A stretch of DNA of 64,000 bases from Siphlonurus alternatus (taxonomy: Eukaryota > Arthropoda > Insecta > Ephemeroptera > Siphlonuridae). Shown piece after piece: positions 13,180 through 28,600 of this stretch; within the stretch, counting starts at the first letter, position 1; each line of letters begins with the position of its first letter. The stretch spans positions 30,201,969-30,265,968 of the forward strand of contig OX463778.1 of assembly GCA_949825025.1 (NCBI GenBank). The letters are read 5' to 3'. A program made the position numbers and the translations under genes. The notes under the pieces are model-generated. The model had not been told where the DNA came from and ran no database searches. It worked only from the letters and a program-made list of their open reading frames with translations.

Positions 13180-13262
<83 letters not shown>
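13163..13262. repeat. (GA)n microsatellite in decarboxylase intron 1
   Basis: A nearly pure GA tract of about 100 bp, just upstream of the first coding exon of the decarboxylase and inside its 5' UTR intron. On the gene's sense strand it reads CT. A (CT)n tract of opposite sense lies on the other side of the promoter at 15564-15731. The rest of intron 1 (to 14903) is plain AT-rich sequence. Confidence 0.95.
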
Positions 13263-13265
<3 letters not shown>

Positions 13266-14903
13266 CATTTAAAAAAATTATTTAAACAGCAACGATCGAG
13301 TATAGAATGCTAGCTATTGACAATTTAAATTTTGAATCGAACAATAAAAAGAACGTATTTATATATTACAGATTATAGCATTATTTGTAGCGTGTATAGT
13401 TGTTAATTAAAAACATACTGCATATATTTTCAATTTAATTATACTATAATAGAAGCTTATTCCAAAGCTTTAATTTATAAAATTTACGCTTGTATTGCAT
13501 TTTGTATAATAATAAATAAGTGTAATCAAAACAGAAATCAAATTATTGATACCTTTTTATATTATACCTTTCTTAATTATTTTTTGGAAAATGACGTTGA
13601 GATATGGGAGTTCTCGTATTTTGAGGCATATAAAAAATATGACCTATAGCTACTATTTTGTTGTTGTTGTTAACATCAGAGAGAAAAATGAACGCAGTTG
13701 TTATACCAATCAGTAATCAAATCTACGGTTTGCTTTATCACAATGATTATCAATAATACTGATGAAGGTCATCACAGCCATTTCGACAACCTAAAATCTT
13801 TTTAATTATTTAATAGTTTCATTATTTGATCCAAGCTGCTGCAATAAAAGTCGCGAGACAAATGTTTTCTAAACAAGATCATTGGCTGCAGGCGTTTTTC
13901 ATTAATATTCTTATATACTGCAATAAAATTAATTTAACTGATATAAACATGCGGAACTATATTAAATTTTGAACTTCTTTTTTAATATTGACACTTCAAT
14001 CAAGATCAAGGTTGTTTTATGAAAGAGGAAATCAAGCGATACTAATATTATATACGTAAGCTGCATATAATTAAGACTGCAGTTAATATAAATTATTATT
14101 ACTTTTTAACTTATAAATTTTTATTGAAAAAAATAGACATTATAACTATGGTTAAGTTAAACATGTAAGACTAGTTTTACACGGTCAAGTGAACTTTCTG
14201 TTGTTACTTACAAAACATTCAGGTTTTAAGTATTGTAAGTGAAATTTGTGTGAACACCGTTAAATAGATTATGAAGTAACATGGCAAGCTAATGAAAGTG
14301 TTTACAAATAAGTATTTAGAAGAAAGAATTTTTGTAATAAACAAAAATTTCTATTTGTTTTCTTTAATGAATTTCTAATTATGAGATGCCAAACAAATTG
14401 GCTTTTAATATTCTAAAATGAAAAATGAATGATATTTAAAAATGAAAATGTTATGTTTTTTTTTACGCAATATGTTTTATAAATTATTTGCAATAAATTT
14501 ACACTACAAATAAGTGGAAAAAAATTATAAGAAAAGATAATCAAAATGCACAGCATGCACTTACTGAGGAGACGTAAATAAAATATAAAATTTAATGAGA
14601 CAGAACATCATGTATACAATTTCAAGCTTCAAAATATTTTGAAATTGAAGAATTTTGAAAATAACAAATTTTTACTTGCAATTCAGATAAGTTGCTAGTT
14701 ACTTGCAACATTGTTTTACATTTATATGATTTATATCACTTATATGTATGCATCGCAATATAAAATAAATTGCCGTTTAATTAACAAATCTTTCAACATA
14801 TAATTTTTAATTACCTGAATATGAAAAAAATCATCATTAAAAGCGTATGCAATTCAATCGCAATAATTTGAGTGGCAAGTGATGTCACAGTGCCACTACT
14901 CAC

Positions 14904-14996
14904 CGGATGGTGTGTTGTCCGCAGCGAGGACAGAGGTGACCGGTGCGGTTGCTTGCGAGTGCTCACTCCGCAGTCCTGTTCAGGGCCTTAAATAAG
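14904..14996 (-). promoter_or_regulatory. Promoter and untranslated exon 1 of the decarboxylase gene
   Basis: On -, a TATA-like TATTTAAGG (14994-14986) precedes a GC-richer 60-90 bp stretch that ends in a strong splice donor, CCG|GTGAGT, with the exon ending at 14904. Splicing this donor to the acceptor just before the ATG at 13074 gives an untranslated first exon and a 1.8-kb intron. The transcription start would be expected near 14964. The TATA match, spacing and donor agree with each other; no transcript evidence is available here. Confidence 0.55.
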
Positions 14997-14999
14997 CTC

Positions 15000-15563
15000 C
15001 TCTGAGGAAGGAAATGCCACTGGGTGGGAGCAAGAAATACACGAGAAGTGGGAGGTGGGATTTTTATTATTTTTTTTTTATTATTTTTTTTTTCTTCCCT
15101 CAATCCGTAAATCGTGAAAGTGTTAGTTAAAAAGTACTCGGTGATATAACCTTCTCAGCTCATGGCCTTTTTCCATTTAAAGCGTTAAATTATTATTTTT
15201 TTTATTAGAATTTAATAAAAAAATACACATATTGATTTTACTTCCTCACTGTAGGTTCCGGAGGAGAAGAAAAGATATACAATTAATCTCACTGACCTTC
15301 CATCATATTTAATTGATGTCACTTTTTTATATCATATTTTATAAGTACAATAAAAATTTAATGACTATAATAATATATCCAATACATAACAAAAGTAATT
15401 TGTTATTATAATTATGAGTTTTTTTCCCACAGGACTTAATAGTAAGTCAACAATTATAAATGGCGCAATAATATGCACAAACCAAACCAATAAGAACACC
15501 ATTTATGACATTTTTTTCACTTGCATCTCTAGTCTCTCTCTCACTCTCTCTATAGTCTCTCTC
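15000..15563. other. Upstream flank of the decarboxylase promoter
   Basis: A purine/pyrimidine-skewed and T-rich region upstream of the decarboxylase promoter, leading into the CT tract. No gene or repeat family was recognised. Confidence 0.3.
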
Positions 15564-16261
<698 letters not shown>

Positions 16262-16512
16262 ATGGAGTACCGTTCTAAAAATATTTTATTGCAGAAATAA
16301 ACATGCAAAGTATATATTATACTCTGACTTTTTACAAAATTTTTAGAGTCGGCGAGAACTAATTTTTTAAAAATTATTGAAAGTCTATTTTTTAAAAATA
16401 ATTACTGGGCTCTAAAAAAATATACATAAAAAAAATCAGAGTGGCTCATGCATAACTTTGCAACCTCTATCCATTTCTGTAACATTTTTTTTTTAGGTCG
16501 ATCGGTATATAC
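16262..16512. mobile_element. Family A MITE, shortened and decayed copy 3
   Basis: The left end, ATGGAGTACC, and part of the terminal repeat match the other family A copies. The centre, including both TGACGTCA octamers, is deleted, and the right terminus is degenerate. An internal-deletion derivative. Confidence 0.65.
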
Positions 16513-16514
16513 AT

Positions 16515-17210
16515 ACTATTGTTTTCCTGAATACAGCATTCAAGTTATAATTGTAAAATTAAATGTGAGTAACACAATAATATAAACAAATCTTCATCAT
16601 ATAATATATATTTTTGTTATTGTATTACAGTAGTTGGAAAAAACGTCGGACGACCGCCCCTACTATTTTATGGATTGGTGACTTTTGCCGAGGTTATTCT
16701 ACACTTGTTAAACTTTCCCTCGAGTGTTTTTTTTTTCTCTTAAAATCTACGTGATAAAGCAAGGACCGTGCAATTTTTTTAGGCTCCCTAACCTTGGGTT
16801 GAGAGTGCTAAGATCCAGTTGAATTATTTAGTCATCACGAACAGCACCAAAAGATCATAGCTGAACGTGCAGAATGGGTTCAAAGTATAATAAATTTGAT
16901 TTTTTTTTTAATTCCTTCAATAAGCAAAATCCATAAACACTTGATGCACTGGTGTGGTACACATTTTGGTACACAAAATAGTATATTGATAATAATGATA
17001 ATTATAATCACTCATTGCATGTATTAGTTTTTGTATACTTTAATATTAATTTAATATGATTAAATATTGACAATCATCCGTGCCTGATACAAAGAAATTT
17101 AGGGCCTTTGTAATTGAATAATTTTTTGAATTTTTGTTGCTTTTTTTAAAAAAAAAAAAACATATTGTTTATTCAGGAAAAAACAAAACAAAACATATAC
17201 ATCATTACAT
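16515..17210. other. AT-rich intergenic DNA, nothing recognised
   Basis: The interval contains a less AT-rich patch near 16630-16700 and homopolymer runs. No coding or repeat structure could be assigned. Confidence 0.35.
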
Positions 17211-17212
17211 GA

Positions 17213-17366
17213 TATAGTCCAGCAAACGATTCGAGAGTTCGACCATGGTAATTGCCTGAAATGACGTACGGGAACTTCCGATTGCGGGTTATATCATGGC
17301 AACCGGAAGCGAAAACTACTGAAATTACGTCATTTCCGTGGTCGAACTCTCGCTTGCTAGACTATA
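17213..17366. mobile_element. Small palindromic MITE
   Basis: The left arm TATAGTCCAGCAAACGATTC and the right arm ending GCTTGCTAGACTATA are inverted copies with few mismatches. They continue inward through GAGAGTTCGACCA. Total about 155 bp, with moderate GC inside an AT-rich region. Non-coding. Confidence 0.75.
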
Positions 17367-17873
17367 CAATAGAATTGTATGGTAAAAAACCCAAGAGTTT
17401 AGAAAACTCGTATTCAGGGAACGTCAGTTTTACATGGTATACAGATACATTTATGGCAAGATGGCAAAAAAACAAATAAAATATAATTTATTCATTATAG
17501 AATAAGCAATCAAAACGAGTTATCAATAAAAAAGCAAAAATTAAATATTACACAATATATTATATGTCCTTTAATGAGGGACTATACTACAGATACATAT
17601 AGAAACTTTCTATAATTACAAATTAAATTAGACCACACTATGACGACTTGTATATATTAGGTATATGACTTGGTTAGATTTTAGGGCAACCGGCACATTA
17701 AGACCATTAAGTAAATGCACTTTCTTCACTTGATCAACCTTGTATTGTATGGTGTGTGTAATGTTATGTAAAACGATAATTAACGCAGATTAATTAAAAA
17801 ATATTAATTTTCTATTGTTATGAGTTGAAAAATATATAATTAATGATGTTGTAATTTTTGCAATCATCATATT

Positions 17874-18012
17874 TACCCCCACTTTAGCCACGATTTTTAA
17901 CCCTGGTGCTAAACATGGTACTAAACCAGGGGCTAACCATGTTAAGCTCATAGCTTAGCACCATGTTTAGCACCAGGGTTAAAAATCGGGGCTAAATTGG
18001 GGGTTAAAGTGC
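17874..18012. mobile_element. Palindromic MITE or hairpin
   Basis: Arms containing TTTTTAACCCTGGTGCTAAA and its reverse complement enclose a short loop. The stem is more GC-rich than the surroundings. It directly abuts a family A MITE. Only one copy was seen. Confidence 0.7.
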
Positions 18013-18039
18013 TTTGTGAATGTCCCCCTATAATATATA

Positions 18040-18365
18040 ATGGAGTATCGACCTCAAAATTTTTTATTGCAGAAATGGATAGAGGGTGCAAAGTTAATGC
18101 TATACCCTGATTTTTTAAAGATTTTTTACAGCCCTTGAAGTATTTTTAAACAATTATTGAAACTCCTTTTTGTGACGTCACGCGGCGGCAAGTCCTATCC
18201 TTTTCTTAAAGAGAGGCGCCTCGTGACGTCACAAAAAGGACTTTCAATAATTTTTTAAAAATACTTCTCGGGCTCTAAAAAATATGAAAAAAATCAATGT
18301 AGCATAACTTTTGCACCCTCTATTCATTTCTGCAATAAAAAAAAAAATTGAAGTTGATACTCCGT
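18040..18365. mobile_element. Inverted-repeat MITE, family A copy 4
   Basis: A full-length copy with ATGGAGTATC and GATACTCCGT termini, flanked on both sides by TA, the clearest TA duplication of the family in this window. It has two internal TGACGTCA octamers around a spacer in the same orientation as copy 1. Confidence 0.87.
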
Positions 18366-18511
18366 TATACATGTATATTTTAGTGTCATATTATATCATA
18401 TTTTATTATACATATATAGTTAATAAATCAATACTATCGATGGACGAAAAATACGTCTAGTTTCACTCAATGAAGTGGACAAAGGATTTTGATAAAGACT
18501 CATTGCATGCA

Positions 18512-18514
<3 letters not shown>

Positions 18515-18592
<78 letters not shown>
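18515..18592. repeat. (AT)n microsatellite
   Basis: A pure AT alternation of about 78 bp. Between it and the LTR element at 18977 there is a 12-base G run (about 18722-18733) and otherwise plain AT-rich DNA. Confidence 0.9.
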
Positions 18593-18595
<3 letters not shown>

Positions 18596-18976
18596 AATAT
18601 ATATATATCATAATAATTTTACATGCATATTAAATTTTATGGATTAAAAAAATTGCTTTTACATTTCAATGAGCTATAAATGCTCGAATAGAAGAAAAAT
18701 TAGAATTTCAGCATCTGATATGGGGGGGGGGGGAAGAGTATTAAGACAATGATAGAAACTAAAAACAATTTAAATTAAATTAGCAGCTAGTAGAACTTTT
18801 TGTATAATTTTTTAAAAATATATATTGAAAGAGAAAAACATACGAGATTAATAAAGAAGAAAAATACACATACGCATACATGATGTACATAATTATTAAT
18901 CAGCAGCAATATTTCACTTGTATAATACAAGGCATTAATTAATATTAAGCGGAATATGCATGCTGATACAGCATAT

Positions 18977-19628
18977 TGTCACGATAGTCTATTTTATATT
19001 TATATAAATTAGACTACCTCTATTTTACAACCCGCCTTGCGTCTTAGTATTTTTAGTATTTGGGAGATACTGGATCAATAGTACTCGTTTACTAGGAATC
19101 ATATGAGAAAATACAGATGTTTTATGTACTTACCCCATCCCGTGAGGAAAATCCTAAATTAACCCCTACCAGTCTCTACCCCTGTCGGTCCTCTGCCCGA
19201 TTAGCTGTCTACCCGAGAGCGGGGGTATTTTCTATGTATTACTGTGTACTATATAAAGGCAATGCACAGAGGGAACATTGAGACAGACGGAGAGAGACGC
19301 TGTTCGATTCCAGAACACTCACATACGCACCATCATGGTGTTTGCAGTTATCGGTACTTAGTTTCTCTTACTGACTGTTCCACTCTGAGCATCCTTCATT
19401 CTTCTGTATTTAAAATGTAAGTATTATTTCAACTGTACTTCTATTATTTCTATTAATAAATATATATGTTAAGATCAATGCTAGTTTTATAATTTAAAGA
19501 TCTCACAATCAAAAGATAGGTTTACGCAAGTAGGCTTGGGTTTACGATCCTGGTGTCATGGGGTAAGATTATAGAAAAATATGAATGATAATTGGACGCC
19601 CTAGTTAAAGACAGAAATCCCCGTGACA
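18977..19628 (+). repeat. 5' LTR
   Basis: Starts TGTCACG and ends CGTGACA. It has a TATA box, ACTATATAAAGG, near 19248, which would start transcription roughly 30 bp downstream. An AATAAA near 19453 could serve as polyadenylation signal, so U3, R and U5 can be roughly placed. It differs from the 3' LTR at about 19274 (G versus C) and in the run after CTTAGTTT (C versus T). Confidence 0.92.
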
Positions 19629-22600
19629 ATTTGGTGGAGGCGACCGTGTTTGAAAGCGACCATGTTTAAAATCAACCGTGTTTAGAAAAAATTGTGCTTA
19701 AAAAAATAAAAAACGTGTTTTAAGGCGATCTGCTCGTTTTTAATTCAAAAATTTTTTTATTGCCGTTTGCTGCGTTATTATGACAATATGGTCAGACTAA
19801 CGTTTTTACCCGTAAACTTGATGCTAAATATAACTTAAATTATCAAGTCTTTCGAATTATATAATAATGAAAAAAATAATTAAATAAAAATAAATTTTCA
19901 ATGCACTTATGTTTTTACAAAAATGTTAAAAAAAAAAATTAATAAAGATAAGTGTGAATTTATTCTAAATTAATAAGTGAGATCATATCTTTTTACTTTT
20001 TATCCACGATCTATAAATCGTATTAAAATTTTAAAACTAGCAAATTAAAATAAATAAGCAAAAAGAAGAAAAACCCTGTTTAAATTTCAGTTTTTCTTGC
20101 AAAGTGTGTTATACTCCGATGATAAAAATATCAAATGTAAATCAATGAAGTCTGTTGTATAAAATAGGCGCTTTAAAAAAAAAAAAAAAATTTCAGAAAA
20201 TTTTTATTTATTCATTAACAATAATTTTTTAAAAACTTTTATAAGCGGATATTTAAATTTTATTGAAAAGCATTAATGAAATGTAATAAAAAAAAAAAAA
20301 AAAACGAAAAAAAACTCAAAAAGTTTATTAAACAAAAAAAAAAGTCAGCTCAGTAATTAAAATGTCAAATTTTAAAATTATCAAAAAATTTAATGCATTT
20401 ATTTTATTGAAACATTAAAGCATGGATTTAAATTAAAGTAAAATTAAAAAAAAAAAAAAATGCATGGCCTGATACAGCTTGGACTTAAACTTTTAATGCA
20501 AAAATTTAAACTAAAATCCTACTTATCAAATAAAAAAAAAAAGTAAATAAATAAGTTAATAAAAAAAAAATCATATTTTTAATAAGAGAACATGCAGTAA
20601 AATATGAAAAAAAAAGGAGGAAATCGATTTCTATTTCATATCGTCATGGTTAAATTAAATGTACTTATATAAAAAAAAAAAAAAAAAAAATGTGAAAAAA
20701 CCCACCCACCCTCCCTTCGTTAAAAATATCTAAATTTACTTAAAAAAATAATAAGTTATTTTTTTTTTGTAATTTTGCATATACTACATTACACATCATT
20801 TGTTTTAAATTATAACCAACTAAATTTAACAACAAGATCATAAAGAATTTTCAACTCGGCTGTGTAATACGATTTTGATATAATATAAACTACAACATGT
20901 TCTAAACAAACACTGAAAAAAAAAATAATTTTATTCTACGTTTTTAAAACTTTAAACTCAAGTATGCGGACTATTAAATAATTCGGAAAATTAGTATTTA
21001 ACTACAGATACTTCATGTAATCATGGATTTCAGTTATTTCGATGCGAAAGAATAACTATTTCTTTTTCAAAAAAATTCAATAGAGAAATCAGAGTAAATA
21101 AATAAATCAAGTAATCAATCAACATATTTATAAATATAAAATTACCAAAAACGTTAAAAACGCTTATGGTTTGAGCAAATTCGTTCTGGCAGTCCATTTT
21201 CATTTTTCATCTAACTAACAAATGTTAAATTTCAAACTCAATTTTCACAAAATGATTAAAGCCTGACTTCAAAATTTTCATGCAACTTATTAAAGGCAGT
21301 TTCAAATTTCCCTAAAAGTCTTGCTGAAAACAGATTTCAAAAAAAAAATGATATTCACTTTTAAAATTAATAATAGCTCTATTTTGTATGAGAATGCAGC
21401 GCATGCAGTATAAAAATAAGTAAATAATTAAAGTAAGCAACCAATGCAACCTTCATCGCTACAAAAATAGCTAGGTTGATGATAAGTAATGTATTCTATT
21501 TTTTATAAATAAGTCTGCATGTTTTGGTCTAAAAAGTTTTACTGTGATAGATTCATGAAAAGCAAAAATAAAATTTGAGACAGTAAAATAAAAATTATTA
21601 GTTATTAATTTAAATTACTAATACTAATCAATATTAATTGACAGTTAAAAAAAAAAAGTATGAGTTAATATCATAGAAATGTTATAATCAATCAAGTTTA
21701 CATACTTCAAAGTATATGAAGAACTACAAGAAAAAAATATATGTTCATCAGAATTTTATTTTAAATTTAATGTTAAAAATTTGTTGATAAAACTATAACA
21801 TAAAAGAGTATAACACACCGAAAAAGGAAAAACAAAAAATTGATTTTTTGTCAAATTGTGCTAACCAGTGTACAATACAATATAAAATGTAATATTTTTC
21901 CACACTTGAAAAAAAAAAAGAGATAGAATTTTTCTTATTTTAATAAATTATTACATAATTATAATAATATTGGTTATCATTGCTATCAAACAGAGAGAGT
22001 GGAACTTCGTATCTTTTTACTAAGAGAAAAAAAAAAAGGGAAAGGGTTAATTCAAAATTTAAGCTAAATTGAGGTTAATTAAGTTTTATAGTAATACGTT
22101 GTTATTAAGTTTGACATGGTAAATTGTTAAACCTATTTAAAAAAAAAAAAGTACAGTGCTATTTGTAACTTGATAATAAAATGTTTTTGTGTGTAGTAGG
22201 GTGCAAAATGTGACATCATGCAACCACAGCATCACATCACAAGGTAATGTATAAGTAAGTATAAAAATCTATTTGCGTTACACGGAGAAAAATAAAACGT
22301 AACATTTTTAAGTTAAAGGAACGATGATTTATACCTTTCCATAAAGAAGTTGCGAATTTTCTACATGGATAAAATATTAAATGAAACACTATGCTCCATT
22401 CATAAATTGCTGAATATTTAATTTTCTAAAACTAGTATAACTAGTATTAATAGAAAATAAAAACACAATATTTTCATAAATATGCAAAAAGTAATGTTAC
22501 AATATAAAAGTAAAAAAAGACAATTGATATTGAATAAATCTTACACAATTAAAACTTAATAAATAAAGAATTAATTTATTGAAACAAATGAAGGCTAAAA

Positions 22601-25600
22601 CATTTGTGTAAACTTTGAATAAGGAATCATGCACATGGAAGTCGGCGCTTACAGTGCACTTATCTGAGTTACTATTGTAAAAGTAAAACAATATAATATA
22701 TAAAATAAGAAATTGAGAAAGCTTATGAAATAATCAAGAATTTAAAGATTAATTAAATATTTTATAAATTTAAGAGCAAAAATGGTACCATTTAAAGTGA
22801 AATAATGAATAATGAAGTTTTGAGAATAAAGAACAAAATATAATGTTAAACTATTAATCCTAATAAAGGTCTAAGTTTTATAATACGAAAGTAAAAGAAG
22901 GAAGCATCATGATGTAATTGAAAAATAATAGTGTATTTTCAAAAGTTTAAAAATAATATTCAACACAATATTAAATAAATTAAACCTGCATTAAGAGAGA
23001 ATAATCGCAAAAAAATAGTCTAATGAAATAAAGCAGCATTAATAAAGATAATAATAAAAAGAGAAATATTGGTCCTAAAGATAAAATTATCATATTCTCA
23101 TGAAATAAAGCAAAATTAATAAAAATAATAATAAAAGAGAAATATTGTTCCCAAGTTAAATTTATCCCTAAATAGATATAAAGTTGTTAAAAACAGGCTT
23201 ATTATAATGATGAAAAATTAAGGAAAATCTTAAATAATATTTAAAGTAATAACTGCAATTAAAGTAAATTAAAGGACTATCGAGTATTAAAGTAATGGAA
23301 TAACGTTATTTAAGAAGCTATAGCATATGAAATATTACGTTGATCTGGACGCAGGGAGTAATATTTAAGTCCAAATTAACTGTTAAATTCAATTCTGTGG
23401 CCAAAGGATTGTTTTCATACAGTTAAACTTGGCAAGTTATATGAATTTAATTAAAAACAATACGGAAAAAGAAACAGAGATATTAATGAGTATAAAAGAT
23501 TTAAAAATGATAGATATTGAAATTGTAATGACATAAAAATTAAATAAATAATAAAACAGTTATGCAGGTATCAAAGAAAAAAAATTATAAAATAAGGAAT
23601 TCAAAAGTAATATTGTTGTATTGAGCATTCAAATTGTTTGTAACAATATCTTTGTCTAACGATAGCGAAAAGTATATACATTTTTCAATTAAAAAGTATC
23701 TGAGAGCCAGTGAAAAATATTTAAATGAAATCAAAATGGAGCAAAGTAAAATATAAAACAAAATGAAGAATATAATTAAACATTTTTTTTGTTTATTCCG
23801 TGTATTCGTAATCATATATAAACGTAAAAATAATAGAAGAAAACGTGAATTACAATTTCACATGAAAGTAAGAACATTATGAACTAAATACACAATTCAT
23901 ATAATTAATAAAATTAGGAAAAATAATAAGTATAAAAAAAAAAGGTAATTACTCACAAAAAAAAAAAATAATAATAATAATACTGTTATAGAAAGAAATA
24001 TTTTTTTTTAAGATACGCTAATATTTAACTATTTCATATTATAACAACTCAGTGTCAACATGTGTAAAAAAAAAATAAATAAAATTAAAAAAAAATACTA
24101 TTAGGTTAAAAGAGTCTTTGGAAAAAAAAACATAATTGTGTAATCGATATTTACAGAATTTTGATTTTACTACATAGAATAATTTTGTGCCAGGTCGCAT
24201 TTAAATTTAAAAAAAAAAAATAATAATATAATTGGAAATTAAAATGTTTTTTGTCCTTTTTTTTATTCAAGCGTGTTAAATTAATGATAGTAAAAACAGT
24301 TAAATTAAATGAAACTCAAGATAATAATACACTTAAACGAAAAGATTTAAAAATTAAAAAAAAAAAATGTTAGAAATTGTAAAAAGTATAATTATTAAAT
24401 AAAACAAAATTTGATAGCAATTCAATGTAAAAGAAACAAAAATTGCAACTATAAAGTAAATAAATACACAAAGAGACAAAAAAATGATTAAGAGATATTG
24501 AATAATTCTACTTATAAATTTACAGTCGTAAAAATATTTCATTAAGAAAAGAATATTTTATAAAACGTTCAGGACTTGCAAAGATTTAAAGTTTTGTATT
24601 ATGAATTAAACAAATAAGATTTAAAATATTTATGATCCAATTACCTAAGCAGTAAGTAATTAAAATTTGTCAAATACATCGAAAAAAAAATTGAAACCAT
24701 ATATAAAACAATTTAAAAAAATATTTATTTTGGTTGTAAATTAATACTAATCAGTAAAAACATATCCATAGTCAAAACAAAAAGTAAATATACATTAATA
24801 TTTGATAATTTCAATTTCAAATTTAAAAAAATATTCAAAAAAAAAATTCTATCAATAATTCAGCTCAATAACGCCTATTCTTGAATACACAGAAATTTTT
24901 GTCATTTGTCTAATTCAAAAACGTTATTTATAATAATCCAATACAAAATAAAAGGAAAAAAAATAATAACATTTTTAAAATCTTGAAAAAAGTTGTTTGT
25001 TTCAAAAGTCATACACAATATAATACAAAAATGAACCTTAGATATTTCTATTAATTAATTTTAAATATAAATATGTTTAAAAGAGTAATGATCAATATTA
25101 AATATCACTGATTAAATAACATAACAAAATCAATTTGCATTGTAACTCTTTTGTCAAGAAAATATATTGTATTGAATCTATCCCATATGATTTTGAATTA
25201 AATATATTTAAAAAAAAAATAGGTAAATATTTTATTATCTCTTTTGAATACACAATTTACTGCAATGCAATTCAAGTAACTAATAACAGAATTATTCATA
25301 ATTTGATCAAGTTACTTTTCTGGTATGAACTATTTTAAATACGCGATTATAAAAGTCCAAGTATTGACAAAAATTTAAATTGTAATGTCTTTCGTGTATA
25401 ACATAATTATTTTATATTATTATATATAATTTTTCTCCTAATAAATGTTAATTCCAATTTTAATATTACCACATTCTTATAAAAGATTATAATTTTAAAG
25501 CGGGATTTTCATACAAAATTCTAGATTTAAAAATTATAATAAATAATTGAATCCGAGTTTAAGTAGCTTAACAATACTTTAATCCGTTTGTGTCTTAAAA

Positions 25601-28600
25601 AAAAATTTAATTCCATAGAAGATTTAAAAAAAAAAAAATATGTAAAAACAGTATGTTACATTTATAGTATTTAATTACTATTATATAAAAGCTAGTTCAA
25701 TTATTGAATACAATACAAAGTTTAATGAAATGAAAAATTTGTACGCATTTAATTCGTAAAAAATATAATTAATTTGCAGATTTCAATTATATAAGCTTCG
25801 TAAATAAATGTTTAAGTCATATTACATTCCTATATGATCCATGTAATATATAAATAAAAAAAAAAAAATAAAAAAATATATTAAATATAAATAATAGAAA
25901 TATGAATCAAAAAAGTAAAACACTTAAAATATGCAAAAACATATTTTTTAAAACCAGTAATTAACTTCACATAAACTTGAAAATAATTAGTTTACATACT
26001 ATATGTGTGTCAATATTAATAACTAACTAAAATATATGTAATTTATGAACATTTTCTTACAAAATATACAGCATGGACAGTAATAAAAGTAAACTATAAG
26101 AAATGATTTAAAATTAAAAATTAAATTATTCCTAAAAAAAAAATGTAATGTTCTTAAATTAAAATAATTTAATAATAATTTCTACTTTAATTAAATTTGT
26201 TTATAATAATTTGGTCATGAACTTCTTACAAATTTGCAAAATGAAGAAATTTTTCCGCAGAGCAAAATATATTTAAATCACATTCAAAATTAAAATAATT
26301 TTCATGTCTTCAATTAAAAAAAAAAAAATGAAATAAATAGATTAATAAAATAAAAATATTATTGTGGAATTTCATGTTAATATTTTATAAGGACATACTG
26401 AGCATGCTATACTATTAATGTATTATTTGTTGGTTTTGTACTATTGCTGACAGTAAAATATAACAAATTCTCATTTAAAAGTAGAAAAAAAAGCTTATTA
26501 GTCTAAACATTTCTTGAAAATAATAAATAATTTTTATTTATCTTTAAACATAAATACATACTATTCATTAAGTAAATGATAACAAAACTTTTGGAAAAAT
26601 AAACAAAAAAATTATCCATATGAATTCAATTATAAAATTAATTACAGTCAGCATTAGTTAAAATATATCTGTATAAAGTTATATCTGTACTTTATTTGTT
26701 ATATATGTTAAAATTGTAAAATAATGTAATGTGTAATTATTGTATATTCAATTCAAAAGCATTAAAATTATTTAACATTCTCAACATTCAAAATTTAAAA
26801 TAGTTGAAAAAAAATATTTATTAATGAAACTATATAAATAAAAATGTTAAAAATTTCAATATATTACATAATCAGTTGGATTGTTATATTCAAATTACAA
26901 CCTCATCAAGTAATTCAAAAAATCAATAATGAATAAGTGTTATTTATTTTGTGTAATCGTAAACCTAAAAGAATTAATTTCAATATTAAAATTTCTATAA
27001 TCATAATTATTTCATTATGCTATTAAAAGTAACTGAAATATTATTTTATAAAATTTATTTTTCTGATATGTGAATTTAAAAAAAAAAAAAAAAAAATGTT
27101 ATTTTCAAAATTAAAGCAAATAAGATGAAAATAAAATTTAATGTATTTTTTTTTTTTGAAAATTTTTAGAACATTTATATGCATGTAACATAAACCAATT
27201 TGGTTCATTTGAAATTTTAGAACATAAAGGTATTTTAATAAGCTAAAAAAAAAATACATATATTTGATAATTATATATTGTATAAATGAAATTAAATATT
27301 TATAAGATGGAAAAAAAAAAAGTGAAATATTTGTGACATCTTTATCCTTCATATTTCATTACAATTTTCACTAACAATTCTATGTTTTTGCACTTCATTA
27401 CTTATCTCAGCGTAATTGTTTTAAAAAAAAAAACTACTCAGTTTCACTAGAGGACAATATCAACATATGGTTCCATGTCTTCAAAAAGTTAAGTTTATAG
27501 TTCAAAAGTATAGCTACAAATTTCTTCTGTGCATATATTCACAAACCTATGTATTGATTAATCTCATTTAAATTAAACTTCAGCTGTTTTTATATATTAT
27601 AACAAATGAGAAAGAACTGATATTTCAGCACCATTTAAAACTTGATCCTACATCAATACATCAAAATATTTAAGTGTGTGTTAAAAATATCTTAAATTGT
27701 TATCCAGTGGCAATACACACTATTGCTGCTACTAAACAAAAACTATGCATTATGTAAAAATTCCACAGCAGCAGCAACAGCAGCAGTATTTGGATCTACT
27801 ATATATCTGTATATGCCACCAATTTTTGCCCTCGCATATCTTCTTCGACAAGTGCATATATAATTTTTCCACAGTGATTTTCCCCTTCGGCTGGTCTGTG
27901 AACTTGAGTTGAACTTTTCCCATCTATAACGTTTTCCCTATGCATCAACTATAAGACTTTACCCAAAATTTGTCCTATATTTCCCCACATCAAACCAGCA
28001 GTGCAACACAACAACAAACTTTGCATCTAACAACAAGTGACAAGTTTAAAAGTGAAGTGCTAAAAATTATTTAAATAGTAACATTTTGTGTGTTACCCAT
28101 CAATATTTCATTACAATTAAATTAACTTCTTATTTATTTTCCATGAATATAAAATTGATTATTTAAAAAAAAAAAAATCACTAATAATTTTAAATTAAAA
28201 AAAAAAAAAAAAAAAAAATACTATTAAAAAATGTTATTAATTTAAAGAACTTAATAATACTGAACCCAAAATTTGTTTAACTGTTGCATGCATTCTAGTA
28301 AAAAAATTAAATAAAACATGACCATCTTATTTGTAATATTTTTGTCTAAATTTCTATAATAATTTAAATATTTAAAAAAAAAGGGAGAAATGTCTATTAA
28401 AAAAAAAATAATACAAATTTGTTTACCATTGAATGACAATTCTCATTGCTTCCTTGTAATTTGAAAATAATTTAAAATTAAAATGTTTATAGATTTATTT
28501 TTTTGGAAAAAAAAAAGTTGAAAAACTATAATATTTCTATTTTATAATAAACATACTACTTAAAAATTATTGCTACATGTATTCCCAAGAATTTTGTGTC

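Noticed and set aside
27041..27352. 103-codon - strand frame in the LTR-element interior
   Set aside because: Phe/Lys/Ile/Tyr-rich low-complexity translation of A runs; on the wrong strand for the element and without any domain.
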